From contig NZ_JABJQZ010000009.1 of assembly GCF_013155335.1 (NCBI RefSeq), forward strand, positions 1 through 64,000: a stretch of 64,000 nt of DNA, given 5' to 3'. Both the position numbers and the translations under genes were made by a program. Positions 1 to 7,628 of this stretch are shown piece by piece (the stretch's first letter is position 1; every line of letters starts with the position of its first letter). A model generated the notes under the pieces. That model had not been told where the DNA came from. It searched no databases and saw nothing but the letters and a program-made list of their open reading frames with translations. Source of the DNA: Nocardioides sp. zg-1230 (GTDB taxonomy: Bacteria > Actinomycetota > Actinomycetes > Propionibacteriales > Nocardioidaceae).

Positions 1-1
1 C

Positions 2-238
2 CTGTGCAGGTTCCACCACCGGCTCAAGACGCACTCGCCCTGGCGCTACGAGATGGTCGCGCCCGGGGCGTTCGAGTGGACCAGTCCCCACGGGCACCGC
101 TACCGCCGCGACCACACCGGCACCAGCCCGATCGATGAGGCCCCGCACGACCCGGGTCTCGCGACGGGCGCCATCGCGCTGCCCTCCTCGACCACCGACC
201 GCGATCCGCCCGGCATCCCACGACCGCGACGACCATGA
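2..238 (+). CDS. HNH endonuclease (DUF222/13E12-type), C-terminal fragment
   Basis: This is the 3' end of a gene that begins before the window; 78 codons in frame 2 are visible before a TGA. The first residues (CRFHHRLKTH, then WRYEM and FEWTSPHGHRYRRD) match the end of the HNH domain in the abundant actinobacterial DUF222/13E12 family. In that family the paired His and the Cys belong to the metal and nuclease fold. These genes are often multicopy and mobile-like, and their cellular role is unknown. The tail after TGTSP is low complexity (Pro, Asp, Arg). The family call rests on motif memory only. Confidence 0.7.
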   Translation: MCRFHHRLKTHSPWRYEMVAPGAFEWTSPHGHRYRRDHTGTSPIDEAPHDPGLATGAIALPSSTTDRDPPGIPRPRRP

Positions 239-365
239 CCCCGCCCCACACCCCTGGCCGACCTACCAGGGGTGCGAAGCACGTGCTGGACCGCGGATCG
301 CAGCCTCACAGCTGCGGCGTCCGCCGACGTCGACGTGCGGACGACGTGCACGCAGACAACCTCGC

Positions 366-731
366 TCAGCGCACACCCGACGAGTTGCGCCACCGAAGAT
401 GGACCAGTCCGTCCTGCGTCACGGTCCGCTCGGCGGTCTCCGCCATGGCTGTGTTCAGCTCCTCGTCGAGGACCCAGGCGACTTCTTCTGCCCAGTCCTC
501 CAGCGACTGGCACGTCTCACCGGTCTGGGGTCCCTCGGGCATCCGGACGAGGGAGAACCGGACGGCGAACAGCTCGGCATGCCTGCCGTAGCGGAAGACG
601 ACCCTCAGGTCGCGACCGTCCGACGTGACCTCGACGGGGCGACAGACGTCCACTCGCGCCGGCAGGTTCGTCTTCTCGAGTCGCGCGCGCACGACTGCTG
701 CCACATCATCGGCAGGCCAGAACAAGTCCAT
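366..731 (-). CDS. Hypothetical protein, 121 aa
   Basis: I do not recognise a family. The predicted soluble acidic protein has 121 residues and alternates hydrophobic and charged stretches like a small alpha/beta fold (for example LRVVFRYGRHAELFAVRFSLVR). It has no signal peptide or membrane segment. It is transcribed toward the HNH fragment and away from the next small gene. An AACGAT hexamer lies 5 nt before the ATG, weakly like the leaderless promoters seen elsewhere in this window. Third-position GC is high as in real neighbours, so I believe it is coding, but function is unknown. Confidence 0.5.
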   Translation of the reverse strand: MDLFWPADDVAAVVRARLEKTNLPARVDVCRPVEVTSDGRDLRVVFRYGRHAELFAVRFSLVRMPEGPQTGETCQSLEDWAEEVAWVLDEELNTAMAETAERTVTQDGLVHLRWRNSSGVR

Positions 732-783
732 GGGCGATCGTTGCCGCCACCCACGACGTACGCAACTCGGCGTCGCGAGTTGG

Positions 784-789
784 CATGAT
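784..789 (+). promoter_or_regulatory. Candidate -10 hexamer CATGAT, leaderless start
   Basis: CATGAT is followed by 7 nt and the GTG at 797. This is the same geometry as six stronger TAnnnT-N6/7-start cases in this window. It supports translation from 797 rather than from the in-frame ATGs at 785 and 788, which would overlap the hexamer. Confidence 0.4.
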
Positions 790-796
790 GTCGGGC

Positions 797-1141
797 GTGC
801 CCGAGCTGACGATCGACACGCTGGACGGCCGGGTGGCTGTCCCCGACAGCTGGCTGGCGTTCGTGGCGCGAGAGCTCCGCGAACCGGACCGGTACGTGGT
901 GGTGAAGGACGGTCGCCGCCACTCGTACGCGCAGGTGTTCAACAACGAGGGGACGCTGCTGCTCGAGTACCGCGACGGCTCCCCCCGGCGTCACTTCCAG
1001 GTGGAGGGCGTGGGGATCGGCGAGGTGGCCGACGCCCTGTCGCAGTGGTCCCGGGGCGAGCGTGGATTCGTGGACGGGCACCAGTGGACCCGACTGACCG
1101 ACTGGGACGGACCAGAGGACGGCTCGTCCGCGTCGACCTGA
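797..1141 (+). CDS. Hypothetical protein, 114 aa
   Basis: No family is recognised. The soluble acidic protein reads as beta-rich at the start (VPELTIDTLDGRVAVPDSW) and contains RYVVVKDGRRHSYAQVF, which resembles an immunity-like or small regulatory fold without proving it. ATG codons at 785 and 788 are possible starts giving 118 or 117 aa. I prefer GTG 797 because a -10-like hexamer overlaps the ATGs. It is divergent from the 366-731 gene, separated by about 65 bp. Confidence 0.5.
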   Translation: MPELTIDTLDGRVAVPDSWLAFVARELREPDRYVVVKDGRRHSYAQVFNNEGTLLLEYRDGSPRRHFQVEGVGIGEVADALSQWSRGERGFVDGHQWTRLTDWDGPEDGSSAST

Positions 1142-1166
1142 GACGCACCGCGGAGCGAGAAGAGCG

Positions 1167-1769
1167 TCAGGTCTCGGGGAACCACACGTCGGTGACCGGC
1201 AGCTCGCCCCCCAGGCGGGCGGCGAGCGCGGAGAATGCCGAGGCCGCATCGAGCCCGAAGGCCGCGATCCCGGTCTGGTCCGGCATGTGTACGGTCACCC
1301 CCACGACCGTGAGCGGACCGAAACGCTCCTCGTCGGCCGGCGACAGCACCGCGCCCTCGGGGAGGAGCTCGATGGCCGCTGCACGTGCGGCCTCCTCCTC
1401 GGGCGACCGCGTCTGGGCCGCCCACGGCTCGCGGAACTCCCGACTGGCCGGTGCGATCGGTGGCGGCGCCCACTGCAGGGACGTTGCGGCTGGCCCGGGC
1501 ACGGCGGAGGCGATGGCCCGCACGGCCTCGACGCCCCCGAGGGCCATCGCGACCACGGTGCGATCAGGTCCTTCGACCACTGCGCCGTACGTCCGGTGCT
1601 TCACCGGACGCCTGCCGACGAGCCGGTTCCGGAGCTCCTTGAAGGTCCACCCCTCCGGAAGGGTCCCCTCGAGCGACGCGATCGCCTGTTCCTCGTCGGG
1701 AGTGAGGTCCGTCCCCCGGAGCGCGTTGACCAGTCCCATGCCTCGCAGCATGGCCGACGCGAGGCCCAC
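1167..1769 (-). CDS. Hypothetical protein, 200 aa
   Basis: The 200-residue soluble protein resembles no family I can name. There is no signal peptide and no long hydrophobic helix. The N-terminal third contains a short acidic helix (LTPDEEQAIASLEG) followed by a WTFKELRNRLVGRRPVKHRTYGA basic stretch; the C-terminus has GPLTVVGVTVHMPDQTG. GTG at 1769 is the longest start, and ATGs at 1751 and 1739 are alternatives. The start is close to and divergent from the transporter at 1799, so the two promoters must share or abut the same 30 bp. Confidence 0.5.
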   Translation of the reverse strand: MGLASAMLRGMGLVNALRGTDLTPDEEQAIASLEGTLPEGWTFKELRNRLVGRRPVKHRTYGAVVEGPDRTVVAMALGGVEAVRAIASAVPGPAATSLQWAPPPIAPASREFREPWAAQTRSPEEEAARAAAIELLPEGAVLSPADEERFGPLTVVGVTVHMPDQTGIAAFGLDAASAFSALAARLGGELPVTDVWFPET

Positions 1770-1785
1770 TGGTCCAGACCACCGT

Positions 1786-1791
1786 TAGGGT
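1786..1791 (+). promoter_or_regulatory. -10 hexamer TAGGGT, leaderless start
   Basis: TAGGGT ends 7 nt before the ATG at 1799. No Shine-Dalgarno fits between them, so the mRNA probably begins at or next to the start codon. The geometry also argues against the in-frame GTG at 1790, which overlaps the hexamer. Confidence 0.55.
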
Positions 1792-1798
1792 GCTGCCC

Positions 1799-3061
1799 AT
1801 GGCTGACGCGACCTCGACAAGCTCGACCGAGCAGACCACTGCGCCCCGCTGGAGGATCATCGGGCCCGGGCTGGTCGTCGCGGCGACCGGCGTGGGCGCC
1901 GCCGACCTGGTGGCGACGCTGATCGCGGGCCAGAAGTTCGGCTACACGCTGCTGTGGTGCGTGGTCGTGGGCTGCCTGATGAAGATCGTGCTCGTCGAGG
2001 GTGCCGGGCGCTACTCGCTGTCGACCGGGCGGACGATCTTCGAGGGCTGGCGCTCGCTGGGCGCCTGGACCACCTGGTACTTCGCGCCGTACATCGTCAT
2101 CTGGGGCTTCGTCTACGGCGCCGCAGCGATGGCCGGCACCGGCCTGGCGCTCTCCGGCCTCACCGGCGCCCTCTCCACGACCTGGTGGGGCATCCTGTCC
2201 GGCGTCCTGGGCCTGGTGCTGGTGTGGACCGGGCGCTACAGCGTCTTCGAGAAGGTGCTCGCCGCACTGGTCGGGATCATGTTCGTCACGATGGTGGGCG
2301 CCGCGCTGCTGACCCTGCCCAACCTCGGTGAGCTCCTTACCGGTCTGGCGCCCCGGATCCCCGAGGACGGCCTGGTCAACACCCTCGCGCTCGCCGGCGG
2401 CGTCGGCGGCACCATCACCCTCGCCGCCTACGGCTACTGGCTGCGCGAGAAGGGCTGGAACACCCCGCGCTACATGCGGGTCATGCGCATCGACAACACC
2501 GTGGCCTACGTCGTCACCGGCATCTTCGTCCTCGCGACCCTGGTCGTCGGTGCCGAGCTGCTCTACTCCACCAGCGTCGCCATCGAGAGCGGCGACCAGG
2601 GCCTCCTCGACCTCGGCGTCGTGCTGCAGGACCGCTACGGCCAGTGGGCCGGGAAGCTCTTCCTCGTCGGCTTCTGGGCCGCCGCGATGTCGTCGCTGGT
2701 CGGCGTCTGGAACGGCGTCAGCCTGATGTTCGCCGACTTCATGACCCACGTGACGAACGGCCCCGCCGAGGACGCCCGCGCCGGCGGCAAGTGGTACCGC
2801 GCCTACATCCTGTGGCTGACCTTCCCGCCGATGGTGATGATGTTCCTCGGCAAGCCGGTCTGGCTGATCCTCGCCTACGGCGTGCTCGGCGCGTTCTTCA
2901 TGCCGTTCCTCGCCGTCACCCTGCTGTGGCTGCTCAACACCGACCGCACACCGGCCGAGTGGCGCAACAAGCTGCACTCCAACGTGCTCATGGTGATCAT
3001 CGCGCTCGCCTTCGTCGCACTGTGCGTCAACGAGGTCCGCAAGGCCGTCAGCGGGGCCTGA
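1799..3061 (+). CDS. Nramp-family-like divalent metal transporter, non-canonical
   Basis: This 420-residue integral membrane protein has about 11 hydrophobic helices. The first helix region (GPGLVVAATGVGAADLVATL) aligns with the Nramp TM1 opening GPG, and the general layout fits the Nramp/LeuT-fold family. The hallmark metal ligands are absent: the TM1 DPGN motif reads TGVGAAD, and no MPH motif is seen in the TM6 region, where the text is GGTITLAAYGYWLRE. Related Nramp-like proteins with altered sites are known (for example Mg2+-transporting NRMTs), so the substrate cannot be assigned. It converges with the GNAT gene, leaving a 3-nt gap. Confidence 0.75.
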   Translation: MADATSTSSTEQTTAPRWRIIGPGLVVAATGVGAADLVATLIAGQKFGYTLLWCVVVGCLMKIVLVEGAGRYSLSTGRTIFEGWRSLGAWTTWYFAPYIVIWGFVYGAAAMAGTGLALSGLTGALSTTWWGILSGVLGLVLVWTGRYSVFEKVLAALVGIMFVTMVGAALLTLPNLGELLTGLAPRIPEDGLVNTLALAGGVGGTITLAAYGYWLREKGWNTPRYMRVMRIDNTVAYVVTGIFVLATLVVGAELLYSTSVAIESGDQGLLDLGVVLQDRYGQWAGKLFLVGFWAAAMSSLVGVWNGVSLMFADFMTHVTNGPAEDARAGGKWYRAYILWLTFPPMVMMFLGKPVWLILAYGVLGAFFMPFLAVTLLWLLNTDRTPAEWRNKLHSNVLMVIIALAFVALCVNEVRKAVSGA

Positions 3062-3064
3062 GCC

Positions 3065-3799
3065 TCACGCCCCCGTCGGGTGCCGGACCCACACGTTGGG
3101 CTCGACGTACGTCGCGGTGCCGTGCTCGGCGTCGCACATCACCGGCGCCAGCGCCCCGGGCACGACGACGGGCCCGGTCGTGTCGAACGGCAGACCGGTC
3201 CACTCGCGCCACTCCTCGACCGTGCCGGGGATGACCATCGACCGCGGCGCGACGCGGTCGAGGCGTCCCCCGGCCCGGACGTGCACGCGCAGCCACGGGT
3301 CGACGGGCAGCCCGTCGTCGCGGGTGCGGGCGGCGTACGCCCTCATCGACTCGTGCACGTCGGTCTTGCCGTTGGGCCGCACGGGTGCGAGCAGCTCGGA
3401 GAAGCCGAGACGGCCGGCGTTGTCGCGCAGCGCGCCGACGATCCGCCCCGACAGGCCGGTGCCCTGCAGGCCGGGCTCGATGGCGATCTCGACGGCGGAG
3501 ACGGCGTTCGGCTCCTCCCCCCGCAGCGCGGCGAGCAGGCCGCTGCGGATCGCGAAGTCCCACCCGGCCTCGGGCAGCTCCTCGTCGTCGAGCCGGAAGG
3601 GCACGGAGTGCGCCTTGGCGACCTGGCGCCCCGTGTCGTCGAGGCAGACCAGGACGAAGTCGGCGAAGTGCTCCAGCGAGGCGTAGTAGCCGTTGCCGAT
3701 CGGGTCGTGCTTCATGAACTCGGGCCAGGACGTCTCCATGTCCCAGAAGGTGTCCATGAGGTCGGGCCGCTCGGCGAGGGTGACGATCTCGAGGTGCAT
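3065..3799 (-). CDS. GNAT-like N-acetyltransferase
   Basis: The 244-aa protein contains a GNAT motif-A-like stretch (VEIAIEPGLQGTGLSGRIV) near residue 115-135, the acetyl-CoA pyrophosphate-binding loop of the superfamily. The acceptor is unknown. I chose ATG 3799 because a CAGGAT hexamer sits 6 nt upstream; the frame is open further upstream to 3865, but that extension (MLRRRGARKP...) is compositionally unlike protein. It ends 3 bp from the transporter stop on the other strand. Confidence 0.7.
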   Translation of the reverse strand: MHLEIVTLAERPDLMDTFWDMETSWPEFMKHDPIGNGYYASLEHFADFVLVCLDDTGRQVAKAHSVPFRLDDEELPEAGWDFAIRSGLLAALRGEEPNAVSAVEIAIEPGLQGTGLSGRIVGALRDNAGRLGFSELLAPVRPNGKTDVHESMRAYAARTRDDGLPVDPWLRVHVRAGGRLDRVAPRSMVIPGTVEEWREWTGLPFDTTGPVVVPGALAPVMCDAEHGTATYVEPNVWVRHPTGA

Positions 3800-3861
3800 G
3801 GCGCCATCCTGTCCGAGCCGCACCACCGGCGCCCGGGGTTTTCGGGCGCCGCGGCGACGCA

Positions 3862-3897
3862 GCACCGCCCCCGGCCGGATGGGGCCGGGGGCGGTGC
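3862..3897 (-). terminator. Strong hairpin, probable terminator of the zinc peptidase gene
   Basis: A perfect 15-bp GC-rich stem (3862-3876 with 3883-3897) closes a 6-nt loop 20 bp after the peptidase stop codon. No long U-tract follows, as is common in high-GC actinobacteria. Confidence 0.75.
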
Positions 3898-3916
3898 CTC
3901 GTGGTCAAGGCTCGGA

Positions 3917-5029
3917 CTAGCTGCCCGAGATGATGTTCGGGAGGGCGGCGTCGAACATCTCGATGACCGTGGCCGCGGGGAGCACGGTGCTGCGGGGTCG
4001 TGCGGCGGCCGCCAGGTCCGCACCCCAGTCGGCCGCGCGCTCACGCTGCAGCGGCGTCCCGTGGTGCCCTGGGCTGGCGAAGGAGCAGTCGCCGACGGTG
4101 TAGAAGCTCAGCAGGGCGTCGCTGACCCGCTTCGCGTTCAGCGCGAGCCCCTTCTTGTGGGTGGCGTAGTACGACGCCATGGCGTCGGCCATGAGCTCGG
4201 TGCGGCGCGTCGCCTCCGCCGGGTCGGACGGGCCGGTGTCGAACGTGCCGAGCTCGAACTGGACGTGGTGGGCGAACTCGTGCGCCATGATCACGCGCGG
4301 CCCCACGTCCCCCAGCCCGATGGCGTCGTACGCAGCGAGGATGCCGTCACCGAAGACCAGCTTGTCGGGCAGGGCGGCGATGAGCGGGTCGGTCTCGCCC
4401 TCCGCGGAGAAGGCGTAGGCGTTGAGCGTCCAGAGCGGGTTGTCCTGGAACGACGCGTCCTGGGCCTGCATGTACGTGGCGACGGTCTCCGCCTCCTCCG
4501 CGATCTCGGCGTCGGTCATGGGGGCAAGCTCGCCGGTGTCGACCATCGCCTCCAAGGTCCGCGCGATGCGAGCGGCATCGAGCAGCACGTCGCTGTGCAT
4601 CGCCATCAGCTGGATGTCGTCGGACTCGATGTCCCAGAACCGCTGCAGGTCCCGGAAGGTGTTCTCCAGCTGCCGGGCGTGGGAGTCGAGGGCGTAGGCG
4701 GGGTCGCCGGCGGTGCCGAAGAAGAGGGCGTCGTAGGTCGGCACGGACAGCAGCACGACCTGGTGCTCGACGAGGAAGGCGAACTGCTCGTCGGTCATCT
4801 CGGCGAAGAGGCCGTCGATGTACCCGTCCAGCAGCGTCGTGCTGCACTCGCTGGGGGCGACGGCCTCCTGCAGGGCGGCCTGGGCGGGGACCTCGACCAG
4901 GGTGTGCCGGGCCTGGGCCGGCGCTGCGCTCGGGGCGGGCGCTCCGGTCGCGGTGGCGGCCGGGGCGAGGAATCCGAGCGGGAGGACCGCGGCGCCGAGC
5001 GCCAGGGACCAACGGAAACGTCTGCTCAC
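3917..5029 (-). CDS. Secreted zinc metallopeptidase-like protein
   Basis: The 370-residue preprotein has a Sec signal: basic MSRRFR, a hydrophobic core, and Ala-rich cleavage candidates near residues 25-40. A gluzincin-type HEFAHH motif lies near residue 250, followed about 30 residues later by TELMADAMASYY. That Glu could be the third zinc ligand, as in the neutral zinc metallopeptidase (YpfJ-like) group. Two cysteines, near residue 62 and in the C-terminal quarter, could form a disulfide outside the cell. The GTG start has AGGAG 6 nt upstream. A transcript hairpin lies in its leader and a strong terminator follows. The substrate is unknown. Confidence 0.75.
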   Translation of the reverse strand: MSRRFRWSLALGAAVLPLGFLAPAATATGAPAPSAAPAQARHTLVEVPAQAALQEAVAPSECSTTLLDGYIDGLFAEMTDEQFAFLVEHQVVLLSVPTYDALFFGTAGDPAYALDSHARQLENTFRDLQRFWDIESDDIQLMAMHSDVLLDAARIARTLEAMVDTGELAPMTDAEIAEEAETVATYMQAQDASFQDNPLWTLNAYAFSAEGETDPLIAALPDKLVFGDGILAAYDAIGLGDVGPRVIMAHEFAHHVQFELGTFDTGPSDPAEATRRTELMADAMASYYATHKKGLALNAKRVSDALLSFYTVGDCSFASPGHHGTPLQRERAADWGADLAAAARPRSTVLPAATVIEMFDAALPNIISGS

Positions 5030-5064
5030 AAGGTTCTCCTAGGGTGGGACGTGTCTGGGCTGCT

Positions 5065-5082
5065 CCGTCCTGGTGAGGACGG
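5065..5082 (-). other. Short hairpin between the flavin reductase and the peptidase gene
   Basis: A perfect 7-bp stem CCGTCCT/AGGACGG with a GGTG loop on the plus strand lies downstream of the 5125 stop and 36 nt upstream of the peptidase start. It could end the reductase transcript or sit in the peptidase 5' leader. Confidence 0.45.
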
Positions 5083-5124
5083 TCCCTCCAACGTAGGACG
5101 ACGGCGCCCCGGCCCGGAAGACCC

Positions 5125-6498
5125 TCAGAGGCGCTCGGCGACGCGGCGGGCCGCGATCTGGAGGACCTCCCAGGTGGTCGCGAACGGCGGCGCGTAGGAC
5201 AGGTCCATCCAGGCGAGGTCGTCGACGGAGCCGCCCGCCCACAGCACGGCTGCGGCGGTGTCGATGCGCTTGCCCGCGCCGTGACCGCCCACGACCTGCA
5301 CGCCGAGCAGCCGCCTGGTCGTGCGGTCGGCCATCACCCAGATCGCGATCGGCTCGGCCTCGGGCATGTAGCCGGCCGCCGTGGTGCCCTCGGTGACCAG
5401 CGCCACCGGGTCGAACCCGGCGCTCACGGCGTCCGCGCGCGACAGCCCGGTGCGGGCGATCTCCAGGTGCACCGCGCACGCGGAGAAGCGGGTGATCGAG
5501 GTGTCGACCATGCCGTCGAAGGACAGGTCGCCGCCCGCCAGGCTGTCGCCGAGCGCCCGGCCGTGCTTCGAAGCATGGGTCCCCAGCGGCCGGAACACCC
5601 ACTGGTCGTCGATGCGACGGCGCACCTCGCAACAGTCCCCCGCCGCCCACACGTGGTCGGCCACACGGCCGTGCGGGTCGGGCCGCAGCGCCCCGTCGTC
5701 GGTCATCTCCAGGCCGCTGCCCGCCAGGAAGGTGGTCGCCGGCCGCACGCCGACCGCCACCACCACCAGGTCGGCCTCCCGCGACCCGCCGTCCCAGTGC
5801 ACCCCCGTCACCCGGTCGCCGTCCAGCTCGAGACCGGTGACCTCGGCGCCGAGCACCAGCTCCACCCCGGCGTCGACGAGACCGGTGTTGACCAGGTCGG
5901 ACATCTCGTCCTCGAGCATCGCCATGCCGCGGGTGCGGGTCAGGACGGTGACGCCGAACCCCTGCTCGAGCGCGGCCTCCGCGACCTCGACGCCCACGTA
6001 GCCCGCGCCCACGACCACCACGTGCGCGCCGGGGCCGACGCGCGTGAAGCTGCGCACCCAGGCGGCGCCGTCGTCGAGGGTCTTGACCACCCCCACGCCG
6101 TCGTACGACGTCCCGTCGGGGCGCAGCGCCCAGTCGGGCACCACGGCCGGGGCGCCGGTGGCGACGACCAGGTCGTCGTACTCCAGCACCTCCCCCGCGG
6201 CCGTCGTCACCGTGCGGGCCGCCAGGTCCGCGGCGACCACCTCGGTGCCGAGGCGCAGGTCGATGCCGGCGTCGCGGTGCTGCTCGGGCGTGCGGGCCAC
6301 GAGGTCGTCCCCGCTGTCGACGTCGCCGGCCATCCAGTAGGGGATCCCGCAGGCGCTGTAGGACGTGTGGCTCCCCGCCTCGAGGGCCGTGATCGCCAGC
6401 GTCTCGCCGCGCCTCGCCGCAGTGCGCAGGGCCTGGTGCGCCGCCGACATGCCCGCGGCGTCCGCGCCGACCACGACGACCCGGCGGGAGGCCGTCAC
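5125..6498 (-). CDS. FAD-dependent pyridine nucleotide-disulfide oxidoreductase (CoA-disulfide reductase/NADH oxidase-like)
   Basis: The 457-aa flavoprotein starts with a Rossmann loop (VVVVGADAAGMSAA). It carries a single redox cysteine at residue 50 in SYSACGIPYW, the signature of the CoA-disulfide reductase, NADH oxidase and peroxidase branch. A second nucleotide loop (VVVGAGYVGVEVAEA), the flavin motif AAGDC and the branch-typical C-terminal DLSYAPPFATTWEVLQ follow. It probably uses NAD(P)H to reduce a disulfide, peroxide or oxygen; the exact substrate is open. GTG 6498 overlaps the aldo/keto reductase stop by 4 bp (GTGA), so the two are translationally coupled. Confidence 0.85.
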   Translation of the reverse strand: MTASRRVVVVGADAAGMSAAHQALRTAARRGETLAITALEAGSHTSYSACGIPYWMAGDVDSGDDLVARTPEQHRDAGIDLRLGTEVVAADLAARTVTTAAGEVLEYDDLVVATGAPAVVPDWALRPDGTSYDGVGVVKTLDDGAAWVRSFTRVGPGAHVVVVGAGYVGVEVAEAALEQGFGVTVLTRTRGMAMLEDEMSDLVNTGLVDAGVELVLGAEVTGLELDGDRVTGVHWDGGSREADLVVVAVGVRPATTFLAGSGLEMTDDGALRPDPHGRVADHVWAAGDCCEVRRRIDDQWVFRPLGTHASKHGRALGDSLAGGDLSFDGMVDTSITRFSACAVHLEIARTGLSRADAVSAGFDPVALVTEGTTAAGYMPEAEPIAIWVMADRTTRRLLGVQVVGGHGAGKRIDTAAAVLWAGGSVDDLAWMDLSYAPPFATTWEVLQIAARRVAERL

Positions 6499-7529
6499 GA
6501 CTCGGTCTGCTTCGCCCAGAGGTTGACGCCCGAGTCGACGGCGAAGCGGTCGATCTCGGCCAGCTCGGCCTGGGTCAGCGGAGGCGCCGCGAGGGCGTCG
6601 AGGTTGGTGTCGAGCTGCTCGACGCTGGAGGCCCCGATCACCGCGCTCGTCACGCGGTCGTCGCGCAGCACCCACTGCAGCGCCAGCTGGGCCAGCTTCT
6701 GGCCGCGCCCCTCGGCGATCGCGTTGAGCGAGCGCACGCGCGTGAGCGTCTCGTCGTCGAGGCCGGTGAGGGTGGAGTCGTCGCGGGCCGCGCGGGAGTC
6801 CTGCGGGACGCCATCGAGGTAGCGGTCGGTGAGCAGCCCCTGGGCGAGCGCGGTGAACACGATGCAGCCCATGCCCTGCTCCTCGAGCTCGTCGAGCAGC
6901 CCGCCCTCGATCCAGCGGTTGAGCATCGAGTAGGACGGCTGGTGGATCAGCAGCGGGGTGCCGAGCTCGCGGGCGATGGTCGCGGCCTCGCGCGTCCGCT
7001 CCGGGGAGTAGGACGAGATGCCGGCGTAGAGCGCCCGCCCGGAGCGCACCGCGGTGTCCAGCGCCATCATCGTCTCCTCGACCGGGGTCTCCGCATCGAA
7101 GCGGTGGCTGTAGAAGATGTCGACGTAGTCGAGCCCCATCCGCGCCAGCGACTGGTCGAGCGAGGCCAGGACGTACTTCCGCGAGCCGCCGCCCTGCCCG
7201 TAGGGCCCCGGCCACATGTCGTAGCCCGCCTTGGTGGAGATCACCAGCTCGTCGCGGTAGGGCGCGAAGTCGTCGGCGAGGTAGCGCCCGATGTTCTCCT
7301 CCGCACGGCCGTAGGGCGGGCCGTAGTTGTTGGCCAGGTCGAAGTGGGTGACCCCGCGGTCGAACGCGCGCCGCAGGATCGCGCGCTGCGTCTCCTCGGG
7401 CCGGTCGGTGCCGAAGTTCTGCCACAGACCGAGGGACAGGGCCGGCAGCCGGAGGCCGCTGCGGCCGGTCCTGCGGTAGGGCATCCCGGTCGCGTCGTCG
7501 TACCTGTCGGGGGCTGCGTCGTAGGCCAT
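6495..7529 (-). CDS. Aldo/keto reductase, YghZ/glyceraldehyde-3-phosphate reductase-like
   Basis: The 344-residue (beta/alpha)8 NADPH-dependent reductase shows the AKR tetrad in order: Asp in HFDLANNYG, Tyr in the same motif, Lys in STKAGYD and His in FYSHR. The phrase DLANNYGPPYGRAEENIG and the WPGPYG insertion are typical of the YghZ/MgrA group that reduces L-glyceraldehyde 3-phosphate and other toxic aldehydes. Coupling to a flavin disulfide reductase suggests a detoxification or redox stress unit, which is inference. I chose ATG 7529 because CAGGAT lies 7 nt upstream; ATG 7538 would overlap it. Confidence 0.88.
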   Translation of the reverse strand: MAYDAAPDRYDDATGMPYRRTGRSGLRLPALSLGLWQNFGTDRPEETQRAILRRAFDRGVTHFDLANNYGPPYGRAEENIGRYLADDFAPYRDELVISTKAGYDMWPGPYGQGGGSRKYVLASLDQSLARMGLDYVDIFYSHRFDAETPVEETMMALDTAVRSGRALYAGISSYSPERTREAATIARELGTPLLIHQPSYSMLNRWIEGGLLDELEEQGMGCIVFTALAQGLLTDRYLDGVPQDSRAARDDSTLTGLDDETLTRVRSLNAIAEGRGQKLAQLALQWVLRDDRVTSAVIGASSVEQLDTNLDALAAPPLTQAELAEIDRFAVDSGVNLWAKQTES

Positions 7530-7628
7530 GGGCCACATCCTGCCCGGTCGGTCATCGGGGATGCCCCCGGGCTGGACCGGGGCAATACCCGATGGCCCGA
7601 TCGGCCCCACACGGCCTGTACTGGTCGC

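Noticed and set aside
239..365. Possible small gene between the HNH fragment and the first hypothetical gene
   Set aside because: Overlapping frames on both strands are Arg/Pro/Thr-rich with no motif or start signal; I see nothing supportable in this 127-bp gap.
1601..2977. Long minus-strand open frame of about 458 codons opposite the Nramp-like gene
   Set aside because: It is the antisense frame of a real gene in GC-rich DNA; its translation is His/Gly/Asp/Gln-rich without any fold or motif.
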